From the IMG/VR virus record IMGVR_UViG_3300042376_001976, positions 1 to 31,687 of that record: a stretch of DNA of 31,687 nt; one strand, given 5' to 3'. The DNA is from a virus. Shown here piece by piece: positions 5,905 to 12,526 of the stretch. The notes below the pieces were generated by a model. That model saw only the letters and a program-made list of their open reading frames with translations. It was not told where the DNA came from and searched no databases. The number at the start of each line of letters is the position of its first letter. Positions within the stretch are counted from its first letter, which is position 1. A program made the position numbers and the translations under genes.

Positions 5905-6624
5905 TTAGGGCGATAGGCGGGCTTTGTGGAGGCGGGTGGTGGCGTACCAGGAGGCGATGGCGGGTGCCCAGGCTTCGAGGTGGGGCCAGAGGAGGTCGCA
6001 GAGTTGTTGGATCTCGAGTTGGGCGTCGCGTTTGGCGCGGAGATCGAGGAAGTGGAGGAGGGAGCGGAGGTTGAAGCTGACGACGAAGTCCTGGCGGATC
6101 GCGTAGGGGAGGATGTCCCGGGCGTGTTCTTCGCTGAAGCCGGATTCGAGGGCGAGCTTGTAGCGGCCCGCGGATTCGACGCAGAGGATGCGGTGGACGA
6201 GGCGTTGGTCGTCGGTGTACTCGTACCGCTTGCCCTGGCGGTCGCGGTAGGTGCCGGTGGGGCGGAGGTAGAAGACGTCTTCGACGTCGCGGGCGCCGGT
6301 GCAGACGTCGAGGATGCGGCGGCCGGTGTAGCGGCCGGATTGGACGTCGAAGCTGATGCCGACGCGGTGGGTGCGGGCCTGCTGCATCACCGAGTGGGGG
6401 AACCCGCCGACGTTGAAGGTGATGGCGGGGTGCTCGAGGGGGCCGTAGTGCCCTCGGTCGCTGGCGAGGAGGTGCTTCACCACCAACTCGCCGGCTTCCC
6501 CCTCGGCCGGCGGATCTTCTGCGAAAACGAAGTTTTCGCTGTAGTCCTGGTGCATCGCCCACCAGCAGAGGGTTTGGGGGTGCTCGGTGCGGGCGAGGAC
6601 GGCGACGCGGAAGCGGGGGTCCAT
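5905..6624 (-). CDS. thyX: Flavin-dependent thymidylate synthase ThyX
   Basis: Makes dTMP from dUMP with methylene-tetrahydrofolate, NADPH and FAD. The 239-residue protein carries the signature region RTHRVGISFDVQSGRY (residues 84-99), a variant of the RHR-x7-S motif with one extra residue, a form I recall from cyanophages. Also visible are HYGPLEHPAITF (residues 59-70) and, near the C-terminus, SLLHFLDLRAKRDAQLEIQ, which holds the conserved FLxLR segment. Its ATG overlaps the stop of the 71-residue gene by one base (TGATG), so translation is probably coupled. With Dcd at 15765 it supplies the thymidine-nucleotide pathway for phage DNA synthesis. Confidence 0.95.
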   Translation of the reverse strand: MDPRFRVAVLARTEHPQTLCWWAMHQDYSENFVFAEDPPAEGEAGELVVKHLLASDRGHYGPLEHPAITFNVGGFPHSVMQQARTHRVGISFDVQSGRYTGRRILDVCTGARDVEDVFYLRPTGTYRDRQGKRYEYTDDQRLVHRILCVESAGRYKLALESGFSEEHARDILPYAIRQDFVVSFNLRSLLHFLDLRAKRDAQLEIQQLCDLLWPHLEAWAPAIASWYATTRLHKARLSP

Positions 6625-6839
6625 CAGCTCACGAGGGTCGAGATGGGCTTGGTGGCGCAGTGGAGTTGGGGGAGGCGCCAGGTGCGGCCGTCGATGCCGA
6701 CGGCGTGGAGGTGGGGGCAGCTCATCCAGAGCTCGCCGCCGACGACGGTGAAGCTGCTGGAGTGGCCGAGGGCGTAGACGGCGTCGCCGAGGCGGAAGCG
6801 CCAGGGGTAGACGAGGCGGTTGGCGGGCTCCGGCGCCAT
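6624..6839 (-). CDS. Small hypothetical protein coupled to thyX
   Basis: The 71-residue protein (MAPEPANRLVYPWRFRLGDAV and on) has an RLGDAVYAL start and a GELWMSCPHLHAVGIDGRTWRLP segment, suggesting a small beta-barrel (SH3- or KOW-like). That is a guess from pattern. The ATG lies inside a perfect 12-base palindrome, GCGCCATGGCGC (6833-6844). Its stop overlaps the thyX start. A longer start at 6873 is possible but would add a low-complexity leader. Confidence 0.6.
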   Translation of the reverse strand: MAPEPANRLVYPWRFRLGDAVYALGHSSSFTVVGGELWMSCPHLHAVGIDGRTWRLPQLHCATKPISTLVS

Positions 6840-6927
6840 GGCGCGGGGCCGCGAGGGGATCACAGGTGGCATGGCTCGCTGCGCTCGCCAGAGCGCGGGT
6901 GAATGGGTGGAGGTGCTCCCCGCGCCG
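6840..6927. other. Short gap with palindrome and repeated 15-mer
   Basis: This gap between the nuclease and the 71-residue gene holds half of the start-codon palindrome and a 15-base string, GCTCGCTGCGCTCGC, that recurs exactly near 8563 in the operon's other gap. It also holds one arm of the stop-codon hairpin (6918-6939). No promoter is seen. Confidence 0.4.
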
Positions 6928-6939
6928 TTAGGCGCGGGG
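6918..6939. repeat. GC-rich hairpin with stop codon in its loop
   Basis: Perfect 9-bp stem CCCCGCGCC/GGCGCGGGG with loop GTTA. On the minus (coding) strand the loop reads TAAC and contains the TAA stop of the nuclease gene. No T-run follows, so it is more likely an RNA 3'-end or attenuating structure than a full intrinsic terminator. The ssDNA-binding protein gene has the same design. Confidence 0.6.
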
Positions 6940-7650
6940 GGCGGCGTAGTAGAGGTGGAGGCGGCGGAAGAATTCGGCCTCCCAGTGGTCGAGCTCGGGG
7001 GCGAGGAGCTCGTGGACGTCGGGGCCCGCCGAGTGGGGGCGGGCGATGACGAGGAGGGCGCGTTCGGGTTTGACGCCGAAGCAGTAGTGGATGGCGTGGC
7101 GGTAGGCGGCCAGCTGGCAGCGGTAGTCGTCGAGAAGGCCGCCGGTGCGCTCACGCTGCGCGGTCTTCCAATCGAGGAGGGTGAGGGCGCGGCCGGTGGG
7201 GTCGCTGCCGTAGGCCGCGTAGCCGACGCAGTCGAAGGTGCCGCTGTAGCCGGCGGGGTGCCAGACCGCTTGCTCGATGGCGAGGGCCTCGAGGAAGTGG
7301 GTGGCGAGCCAGGGCTCGACGTTGCGGTAGAACTCGCCCCAGAGGAGGTCGGCGAGGGGGACGGCGAAACCGCGGGGCGGGGTGCCGGAGATCCACGACT
7401 CGATGCGGGTGTGGGTCCAGGTGCCGCGGCTGCGGGCGTCGAGGGAGATGGCCTCGGCGTTGGGACGCTTCAGCCAGCGTTGGAGGTGCTCCTTGCCGTC
7501 GCTCGTGGCGCCGATGATGCCGGTGCACGAGGGGAGCTTGCCCGCGGGTGTGGTGTAGCCGTCCTTGGTGGGGCTGCGGCGGGCGTAGCCGCGCATCGCG
7601 CCGAGGCCGCCGGGGCGGAGGCGGCTGCGAGGGGGTGGGGTGGGGTTCAC
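6928..7650 (-). CDS. Cas4/RecB-like PD-(D/E)XK nuclease
   Basis: The 240-residue protein has the core of the RecB-like exonuclease fold: THTRIES with the upstream His/Glu, then YSGTFDCVG with the first metal-binding Asp, then LLDWKTA with the D-x-K pair, then DDYRCQLAAYRHA, the typical QxxxY helix. I see no cluster of Cys for the iron-sulfur site of true Cas4. Such phage nucleases act in recombination or DNA degradation. Start GTG 7650 overlaps the previous stop by four bases (GTGA); an internal ATG at residue 19 (MRGYARRSPTKDG) is possible. It sits between the probable ssDNA-binding protein and thyX. Confidence 0.85.
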   Translation of the reverse strand: MNPTPPPRSRLRPGGLGAMRGYARRSPTKDGYTTPAGKLPSCTGIIGATSDGKEHLQRWLKRPNAEAISLDARSRGTWTHTRIESWISGTPPRGFAVPLADLLWGEFYRNVEPWLATHFLEALAIEQAVWHPAGYSGTFDCVGYAAYGSDPTGRALTLLDWKTAQRERTGGLLDDYRCQLAAYRHAIHYCFGVKPERALLVIARPHSAGPDVHELLAPELDHWEAEFFRRLHLYYAAPRA

Positions 7651-7853
7651 AGCAGGACCACTACGAGGGGTTCGCCGTGGACCTGGGCCCAGGTGGTGGC
7701 GGCGGCGTGGGCGCGGTCTTGGTCGACCCACTCGTGCGCGTCGTGGGCTGAGTAGTCCCACTCCAACCACTTGCCGTCCCAGCGGTAGGGGTGGCAAAAG
7801 TATTGGCCCTTGGTGTTCATCAGCCCCCAACGAGGGTGCGAGTGGGTCGCCAT
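7647..7853 (-). CDS. Small hypothetical protein before the nuclease
   Basis: The 68-residue protein is rich in Trp, Tyr and His (MATHSHPRWGLMNTKGQYFC, then YRWDGKWLEWDYSAHDAHEW) and ends in a hydrophobic VVVLL. Its stop overlaps the nuclease GTG, so the two are translationally coupled. The start ATG lies directly after a copy of the dispersed motif (7855-7880), with no separate Shine-Dalgarno. Function unknown. Confidence 0.6.
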   Translation of the reverse strand: MATHSHPRWGLMNTKGQYFCHPYRWDGKWLEWDYSAHDAHEWVDQDRAHAAATTWAQVHGEPLVVVLL

Positions 7854-7854
7854 A

Positions 7855-7880
7855 CCTACGTCACCTAGTCGCGTAACTCG
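7855..7880 (-). promoter_or_regulatory. Dispersed intergenic motif, adjacent to the 68-residue gene
   Basis: On the minus strand the core reads GAGTTACGCGACTAGGTGAC and continues with GTAGGT into the ATG. It combines both forms of the family: the TTACGC-CTAGGT core and the TGACGTAG extension seen at 1011 and 8547. It occupies the whole gap before the gene and points in the direction of transcription. Confidence 0.55.
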
Positions 7881-7896
7881 CGGCCGTTAGGCCGCG
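7879..7896. repeat. GC-rich hairpin with stop codon in its loop
   Basis: Perfect 7-bp stem CGCGGCC/GGCCGCG with loop GTTA. Read on the minus strand the loop is TAAC and holds the TAA stop of the ssDNA-binding protein gene. It is the same arrangement as at 6918-6939 and abuts the dispersed motif. Confidence 0.6.
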
Positions 7897-8474
7897 AAGG
7901 GGTTGCCGCCGGTGAAGAGGGCGCCGAGGTCGGCGCCTTTGTCCTGGGCCTCGGTCCAGGCGGCGGTGATGCGGGCGGCGAGGGAGCCGGTGGCACGGGT
8001 GGGCTTCATGTCCACCGCGTACTTGGTGTTCAGCTTCTCGCCGGTGCGGAGGATCGAGACGTCCCAGCTCGAGAGGTCCGAGTAGTCGGGGTCCTCGGTC
8101 AGGCGGGCGAGGTCGCGCAGGACGGTGGTTTGGGTGGGGGCGAAGACCTTGACCTCCTCGGCGTCGTAGTCCCACACGAACATGGCGGCGAACTTCTTGA
8201 GGGCCGGGCGGCCGTCGCGCATCGCCAGCTGGCCGCCGAGCTCGGCTTCCCACTCGGCGATCAGCTCGGGGTCGGGTTGCTTGGCCGAGCGGCGAGGGGC
8301 CATGCCGCCCTCGGCCTTCTCGATCCATGCCTCGAAGCCGGTGATGGGGGCGTCGCTCAGGATGTGGAAACGAGTGGTGGCGCCGTCCGCCAACTTGGAG
8401 AGGTTCAGGAAACCGCCGCCGGCGTTGTCCTTGGCGGCCAGCGAGGTGGTGAAGTCTGCTTTGAAGAAAGGCAT
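7887..8474 (-). CDS. Probable single-stranded DNA-binding protein
   Basis: The 195-residue protein starts MPFFKADFTTSLAAKDNAGG and has a beta-rich centre: TTRFHILSDAPITGFEAWIE, then AAMFVWDYDAEEVKVFAPTQTTVLRDLARL, then WDVSILRTGEKLNTKYAV. It ends in a flexible tail with GNPFAA. This resembles OB-fold phage ssDNA-binding proteins that also carry the KVFAPTQ-type strand-helix segment. The usual acidic tip is absent. The partner genes (nuclease, ThyX, replication block opposite) fit. I infer function from fold-like pattern, not a diagnostic motif. A candidate promoter lies at 8528-8556. Confidence 0.65.
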   Translation of the reverse strand: MPFFKADFTTSLAAKDNAGGGFLNLSKLADGATTRFHILSDAPITGFEAWIEKAEGGMAPRRSAKQPDPELIAEWEAELGGQLAMRDGRPALKKFAAMFVWDYDAEEVKVFAPTQTTVLRDLARLTEDPDYSDLSSWDVSILRTGEKLNTKYAVDMKPTRATGSLAARITAAWTEAQDKGADLGALFTGGNPFAA

Positions 8475-8527
8475 GACGTCCGTTGGTCCGGGTGTCTGGT
8501 GGGTGAGTCCCTACTGGGCTCGGGCCC

Positions 8528-8556
8528 ACCCTACGCCGTCTGGTTGGCTACGTCAA
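8528..8556 (-). promoter_or_regulatory. Candidate sigma70-type promoter for the ssDNA-binding protein gene
   Basis: On the minus strand TTGACG (complement of 8551-8556) and TAGGGT (complement of 8528-8533) are 17 bases apart. The -35 is good (five of six) and the -10 weak. The -35 lies inside a copy of the dispersed motif (8547-8566). It would give a leader of about 45 bases before ATG 8474. Confidence 0.4.
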
Positions 8557-8566
8557 TAGGTAGCTC
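8547..8566 (-). promoter_or_regulatory. Dispersed intergenic motif, ssDNA-binding protein gene copy
   Basis: The + strand reads GCTACGTCAATAGGTAGCTC, 17 of 20 matches to the terL copy at 1011-1030. It overlaps the candidate -35 of the promoter at 8528-8556, where a bound repressor would block initiation. Confidence 0.5.
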
Positions 8567-8586
8567 GCTGCGCTCGCTACGTTCCG

Positions 8587-8886
8587 TCACACAGCGGCGG
8601 GGGTTGGCGGCACTTGCGGCGCGGTGAGTTGTCCCCGAAGAGAAGAGAGGTCGAGGTGCTTCTGTTGCGCGTAGCGCAGCAGGATCTCGAAGACCTCGGA
8701 GCGGTTGAGACCCTGGGTTTCGCCGAGGGTGGTGGCGAGGACCCAGGCGGTGTCGGTCAACGAGAGGGTGCGTTGGCGCTTCTCCTCCTGCCAGACGGTG
8801 CGGCGTTGGGTGCCGCCCATGGGACGGGATGCGGGGAGGGTCACGCCAAGGGCGCCGGCGCTGCCGGCGGTGTTACGTGTGTCCAC
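8587..8886 (-). CDS. Probable ribbon-helix-helix regulator
   Basis: The 99-residue protein has a central RHH-like unit: RQRTLSLTD (strand), TAWVLATTLGETQG (helix 1), LNRSEVFEILLRYAQQK (helix 2 with Asn-Arg-Ser cap), between disordered ends. RHH dimers regulate transcription by major-groove binding. The start is taken as GTG 8886; an in-frame ATG at residue 23 is an alternative that keeps the whole domain. It is the first gene of the leftward operon that ends at 5183. A dispersed motif copy ends three to four bases before the GTG, so it may autoregulate; that is inference. Confidence 0.7.
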   Translation of the reverse strand: MDTRNTAGSAGALGVTLPASRPMGGTQRRTVWQEEKRQRTLSLTDTAWVLATTLGETQGLNRSEVFEILLRYAQQKHLDLSSLRGQLTAPQVPPTPAAV

Positions 8887-8909
8887 TATACCTAGGCGCG
8901 TAACTACAC
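8887..8909 (-). promoter_or_regulatory. Dispersed intergenic motif, RHH gene copy
   Basis: On the minus strand the core reads GTAGTTACGCGCCTAGGT, 16 of 18 matches to the copy at 12203-12220. It fills most of the 35-base gap between the stop of the 226-residue gene and the RHH start, and it points in the direction of transcription. Confidence 0.6.
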
Positions 8910-8921
8910 ACTGGGGTTGGG

Positions 8922-9602
8922 TTATGCGTCGGTGAGGCGGGCCCAGAGGTCGCTGTCGGTGGTGTTGATCAGCTGGGCCAGGGCCGGGAGGTCGGCGAGG
9001 ATCGTGTCGCCGGGGACCGTGCGGCCCATCAGGAGGGGCTCCAGCGAGGGGGCGGTGGTGCGGAGCTCGGGCATCTCGCTCAGGAAGTCGCGACCGAGGG
9101 CGGCCAGGCCGAGGCGGAGGTGGCGGCCGAGGCGGGCGCTGTACTCGTCCTCGAGGTTCATCGGGATCTCGCGGGTGGTGTCGAGGTGGAGGTCGAGTTG
9201 GCCCGTCGCCACGAGGAAGAGCTCGGCGGGGCCGAGGGGTTGGCCCGTGGGGCCAACCATGGGGTCGAGGCCGAGCCAGATGTAGCGGAGGCTGTCGGGG
9301 AAGCGGGGGGCGTCAACGTCCGGGTAGACGCGGGAGCCGTCGGCGCGGAGAGCCGACGCGGCGAGGGAGAGGTTGAGGAGGCCGAGGACGAGGAGGCACT
9401 TGGGGGAGGGGTCGCGCATCTTGCCGGTGGCGAGGCCGCCGATCTGCGAGGAGTGGAGGTGCTGGGGGCCGGGGAAGATGGCGGCGGCGAGCTTGATCCA
9501 CTTGGGTTGGGTCATGCCGCGTTGGCGGGAGCAGCGACGCCACAACGTCTGGAGTTGGTTGCGGCCGAGGTCGACGGAGTCGTTTGGGTTGGCGTAGTGC
9601 AC
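8922..9602 (-). CDS. Hypothetical protein, possible DNA-binding regulator
   Basis: The 226-residue protein has an N-terminal helical region (about residues 9-80: LGRNQLQTLWRRCSRQRGMTQPKWIKLAAAIF and LHSSQIGGLATGKMRDPSPKCLLVLGLLNLSL) that resembles a variant helix-turn-helix domain. The C-terminal half is mixed and rich in Leu and Pro. It is transcribed divergently from the primase-helicase, with tandem repeats and a large dyad in the shared 103-base control region. A repressor or replication regulator would fit, but no diagnostic motif is seen. The start is GTG 9602, without a clear Shine-Dalgarno. Confidence 0.65.
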   Translation of the reverse strand: MHYANPNDSVDLGRNQLQTLWRRCSRQRGMTQPKWIKLAAAIFPGPQHLHSSQIGGLATGKMRDPSPKCLLVLGLLNLSLAASALRADGSRVYPDVDAPRFPDSLRYIWLGLDPMVGPTGQPLGPAELFLVATGQLDLHLDTTREIPMNLEDEYSARLGRHLRLGLAALGRDFLSEMPELRTTAPSLEPLLMGRTVPGDTILADLPALAQLINTTDSDLWARLTDA

Positions 9603-9609
9603 GAGGGGG

Positions 9610-9641
9610 TTACTTGCGTATGTAGTTACTCACGTATCTAG
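9610..9641 (+). repeat. Tandem 16-bp repeats in the divergent control region
   Basis: TTACTTGCGTATGTAG (9610-9625) is followed directly by TTACTCACGTATCTAG (9626-9641), with 13 of 16 bases identical. The second unit shares TTACTCACGTA with 12889-12899 and belongs to the dispersed motif family. They lie between the divergent genes at 9602 and 9706 and are good candidates for operators or iterons. Confidence 0.6.
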
Positions 9642-9655
9642 CACAGCTGCTACGT

Positions 9656-9695
9656 TGCGTCGGGCCTACGTGATCGCGTAGGCCCGATCTACGCA
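9656..9695. repeat. Large dyad upstream of the primase-helicase gene
   Basis: A perfect 10-bp inverted repeat, CGGGCCTACG (9661-9670) and CGTAGGCCCG (9677-9686), has a six-base spacer. Outer arms TGCGT and ACGCA extend it imperfectly. It ends about ten bases before ATG 9706, without a T-run. An operator or origin hairpin is likelier than a terminator. Confidence 0.6.
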
Positions 9696-9705
9696 ATGTC
9701 TTCAG

Positions 9706-11991
9706 ATGGAAGCGAGTGAAGCGCTCACCAACGAGAGCGTGATGTCGGAACCCGCGCCGCAAGGCGCGGGGGCGGGGGAGTTGGTGCGGGCGGTAAGGCG
9801 GTTGCCGGATCGGCCGTGGTTCAACGTCGTGTACCGCAAGGGGACCGTGTCGCCGAGTGGGCAGGAGCACCGGGGCAAGTCGCCGTTTGGTGGGCCGTAT
9901 AAGCGCAGGACGCCGGCGCAGTGCGAGGTGCTGTTGAAGAAGCGGCCGGAGGACTTTGGGGCGGTGTCCGTGGCGCTGGGGCCGGATTCGGGGTTGTGCT
10001 GTCTCGATATCGACGTGCCAGAGGCGTTCCGCACCCTCGAGCACACCCATGGCTTTAGTCGACAGAAGCCGTATGTCACCTCGAGGAAGCCGGCGGGGAC
10101 GTGCTTCAAACAGTTCTTCCGCGTGCCCGAGAGCGAGTGGGACGGCCTGCACGAGGTGGATGCGGGCTCGTACCAGATCCTGTGGCACGGGAACATCGCC
10201 GTCATCGAGGGGGTGTACCCCGGCAGCTCGTGTGGGACCTACCCCGAGGGGGTGTATCGCCTCATCGGGGATCTGGGTGAGGTGCCGGAGGCGCCGCGCT
10301 GGGTGATCGAGGAGATGCGGGGGCGGGCGGTGAAGGACACGTCGTTCTCGCAGGCGTTGGGGAAACTGTTTGCGTCGTTTTGCGATAACCAGAGCGACGA
10401 GGAGGCGGCGGAGTTCATTCGCAGGCAGCTGCAGTGGATTCCGCCGCAGGGGACGCTGCCGGAGTCGCTAGAGGCCGAGGGGGTGACGCCGAGGAAGTTT
10501 TGGTTGACGGTGGGGATGGCGATTCACTACCGGCTGCCGGATGAGGTGGGGCGCGGGTTGTGGCGGGAGTGGTCGAGGCGGGATACGGATTACGCCGACG
10601 AGTGGGAGTCGGGGCGGGCGGAGGCGTACCTGGAGCGGCAGTGGGAGACGTTTAAGCGGGATGGGGGGCGGCAGGGGCGGCCGGTGACGCCGGGGACGCT
10701 GTTTTGGTTGGCGGAGCAGAACGATCCCGAGCGCAAACGGTTTCCCGAGGGGCAGCGGGAGGCCATCGAGGGGGTGGTGCAGCAGGCGAGGTCGGATGCG
10801 GCGGCGATGCGGCACGCGCAGCTGATTCACGCGATGGAGGAGACGTACGAGCAGAACGCGGAGAACGCGAGCTTGATCACCTTCAAACTGCAGGAGATTG
10901 CGCGCGAGTACGGCAGAAACGTGACGGACATCCTTGGGATCTGGGCCGCGCACAAACAGGCCACGCTGCAAGAGAGAACCGGCATCAGAACCCCCGAGGA
11001 TTTGTGTGGGTTGCCGGGGCGCGAGTACCTGCTGCCGGGCTTGGTGCAAAAGGCCGCCGTATACGTCCTCGCCGGAGCCGGAGGCTCCGGCAAAACCTCC
11101 TTCTGCGGGGCGTTGGCGCGGCACGTCATCGAGGGGAGGAGCATCGAGGTGAAGGGGCATTGGCGGCCGGTGCAGAAGGGCCGCGTCCTCTGGGTCAGCT
11201 CCGATACCAACGACGTGGACTTTCGCGACGTGCTCGTTAACGCCGGACTCATGGCGGTCGACGAGGGGGGTGGGTACGCGGCCCTGTGGGAGCGGGGGGC
11301 GCTCGACTACTGGCCGGGCTTCCAGTGGACGATGGTGACGGCGCTGGAGCGGAGGATCCGACGCTTCAAGCCCGACCTCGTCGTGATCGACAGCTTGGCG
11401 TCGTGTAACCGCACGACGGGGATCGACGAGAACTCCGCGGCGGTCGCCAACCCGCTCTACGAGTTGCAGCAGTTGGTGCTGGATCAGCCCGTCTCCTTCT
11501 TCGTCCTCCACCACCTCAACAAGGGGGGCGCGATCCGTGGCTCCACCGCGATTGAGGCGGCGTGCTCGAGTGTGTGGCGGGTGCAGAAACCCTCCGAGGA
11601 GCAGTGCCAGGCCAATGGCCTCAACGCTGCGACGGATCGCCTCATCGCCCCCGGCTCCAAAAACCGGGGGGTGGATCAGAAGCTTCTGTGCCGGTTGGAT
11701 CGCACCTCTGACGTCTTCAAAATCCTGGAGTTCTACGAGCGGGAGGCCAGGACGGGGGGTACGTGCATGGATCGGGTCGTCAACCTCATCGACACGACGG
11801 GACCCCACTCGAGGGCGTCGCTTTGCGACTTGATTGGGTCGGAGTACAGCCAAGCCGCCATCGAGAAGGCTCTGGTGAAGGCCAAGGAGGCGGGACTCAT
11901 AAGACGCATGAAGGGAGGTGTGAGGGGGGCTCCCTTCGTTTACGAGTCCCTCATGCGGGGGGTGAGAGAGAAAGTACGAGAAACTAACTAA
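9706..11991 (+). CDS. Primase-polymerase/helicase replication protein
   Basis: The 761-residue protein joins two domains. The N-terminal part (about residues 25-210) resembles the bifunctional primase-polymerase (AEP) fold, with the metal-binding CLDIDV motif near residues 99-104 and a conserved basic segment KPYVTSRKPAG. The C-terminal part is a RecA-like hexameric helicase: Walker A GAGGSGKT near 456-463, Walker B DLVVIDS near 557-563, then FFVLHHLNKGGAIRGSTAIEAA with the sensor and arginine-type region. The fusion primes and unwinds phage DNA. It starts at ATG 9706 (ATG 9742 is an alternative) with no strong Shine-Dalgarno, after tandem repeats and a dyad. The iteron-like cluster follows its stop. 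Confidence 0.88.
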   Translation: MEASEALTNESVMSEPAPQGAGAGELVRAVRRLPDRPWFNVVYRKGTVSPSGQEHRGKSPFGGPYKRRTPAQCEVLLKKRPEDFGAVSVALGPDSGLCCLDIDVPEAFRTLEHTHGFSRQKPYVTSRKPAGTCFKQFFRVPESEWDGLHEVDAGSYQILWHGNIAVIEGVYPGSSCGTYPEGVYRLIGDLGEVPEAPRWVIEEMRGRAVKDTSFSQALGKLFASFCDNQSDEEAAEFIRRQLQWIPPQGTLPESLEAEGVTPRKFWLTVGMAIHYRLPDEVGRGLWREWSRRDTDYADEWESGRAEAYLERQWETFKRDGGRQGRPVTPGTLFWLAEQNDPERKRFPEGQREAIEGVVQQARSDAAAMRHAQLIHAMEETYEQNAENASLITFKLQEIAREYGRNVTDILGIWAAHKQATLQERTGIRTPEDLCGLPGREYLLPGLVQKAAVYVLAGAGGSGKTSFCGALARHVIEGRSIEVKGHWRPVQKGRVLWVSSDTNDVDFRDVLVNAGLMAVDEGGGYAALWERGALDYWPGFQWTMVTALERRIRRFKPDLVVIDSLASCNRTTGIDENSAAVANPLYELQQLVLDQPVSFFVLHHLNKGGAIRGSTAIEAACSSVWRVQKPSEEQCQANGLNAATDRLIAPGSKNRGVDQKLLCRLDRTSDVFKILEFYEREARTGGTCMDRVVNLIDTTGPHSRASLCDLIGSEYSQAAIEKALVKAKEAGLIRRMKGGVRGAPFVYESLMRGVREKVRETN

Positions 11992-12137
11992 ACCCCTCTC
12001 GTACCAAGGGATTTACCCTCGTACTTCCAAAGTACGAGAGTACGAGAATCCACCCCACTCGTTTCTCGTACCTCGTACACCCCCCATTACGAGGGCAAAC
12101 GCCAGTCGCTCACAGGGGTTTGGGCACTTTCTCGTAA
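11940..12137. repeat. Iteron-like cluster of CTCGTAC sites, candidate origin
   Basis: The 7-mer GTACGAG/CTCGTAC occurs seven times exactly, at 11974, 11998, 12018, 12032, 12040, 12065 and 12072, in both orientations. Three one-base variants (TTACGAG/CTCGTAA) lie at 11940, 12087 and 12131. The cluster begins in the last codons of the primase-helicase gene and fills the following gap. A dense set of short sites beside a replication gene is typical of an origin or a regulator-binding array. Confidence 0.7.
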
Positions 12138-12161
12138 TCGGGTTCGGTCTACGCGCACGCG

Positions 12162-12190
12162 CGCGACTCGACCACCTCGAGTAGGTCGCG
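12162..12190. repeat. Inverted repeat between iteron cluster and next gene
   Basis: CGCGAC (12162-12167) and GTCGCG (12185-12190) flank a sequence that itself contains CCTCGAG. It lies between the CTCGTAC cluster and the dispersed motif copy at 12203 and may belong to the same control or origin region. Confidence 0.35.
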
Positions 12191-12202
12191 TTAGGCTTGC
12201 GC

Positions 12203-12220
12203 GTAGTTACGCAGCTAGGT
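12203..12220 (+). promoter_or_regulatory. Dispersed intergenic motif, reference copy
   Basis: GTAGTTACGCAGCTAGGT, used here as the reference for the family. It matches 17/18 at 1134 and 16/18 at 8887-8909 (minus strand). It ends three bases before the first GTG candidate of the next gene and points the same way. Confidence 0.6.
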
Positions 12221-12229
12221 CGGGTGAGG

Positions 12230-12526
12230 GTGAGTGAGAAGCACCTCCTCGCTTTCGAGGAGTTCCACCGGGACAATCCCCACGTCTATGAGCGGCTGAA
12301 GCGGTTGGCGTTCCGCTTGAAAGTGCGGGGGGTGCAGCGGTGGGGGATCAAGGCCCTCTACGAGGTGCTGCGGTTCGAGGAGGCGCTGGCGACGACGTCG
12401 AGTGCGGGGACGTACCGCTTGAACAACAACTTCACGGCGCTGTACGCCAGGAAGTTGATGGAGGCGGAGCCGGACCTCGAGGGGTTCTTCGAGCTCAGGG
12501 AACGGAAGCGGTTAGCCAGCGGGTGA
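12230..12526 (+). CDS. Conserved phage protein of unknown function
   Basis: The protein has about 98 residues, with the pattern AFEEFHRDNPHVYERLKRLA, then GIKALYEVLRFE, then YRLNNNFTALYARKLMEAEPDLEGFFELRER. I recall this as a common small protein of phages and prophages without known function; the order FH-NP-VY, LNNN-YAR and GFFE-R is its signature. GTG 12230 is preferred (MSEKHLLAF), but GTG 12224 is possible. The start lies right behind a dispersed motif copy. Its last 32 bases overlap the convergent HNH gene. Confidence 0.75.
   Translation: MSEKHLLAFEEFHRDNPHVYERLKRLAFRLKVRGVQRWGIKALYEVLRFEEALATTSSAGTYRLNNNFTALYARKLMEAEPDLEGFFELRERKRLASG

Noticed and set aside
5183-6562. 459-codon minus frame across the thyX region
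   Set aside because: Most of it is Arg/Pro-rich noise in another frame of thyX and the 106-residue gene. Only its last 75 codons (from 5410) look like a gene.
10468-11853. 461-codon minus frame opposite the primase-helicase gene
   Set aside because: It is the antisense shadow of a gene with clear AEP and helicase motifs.
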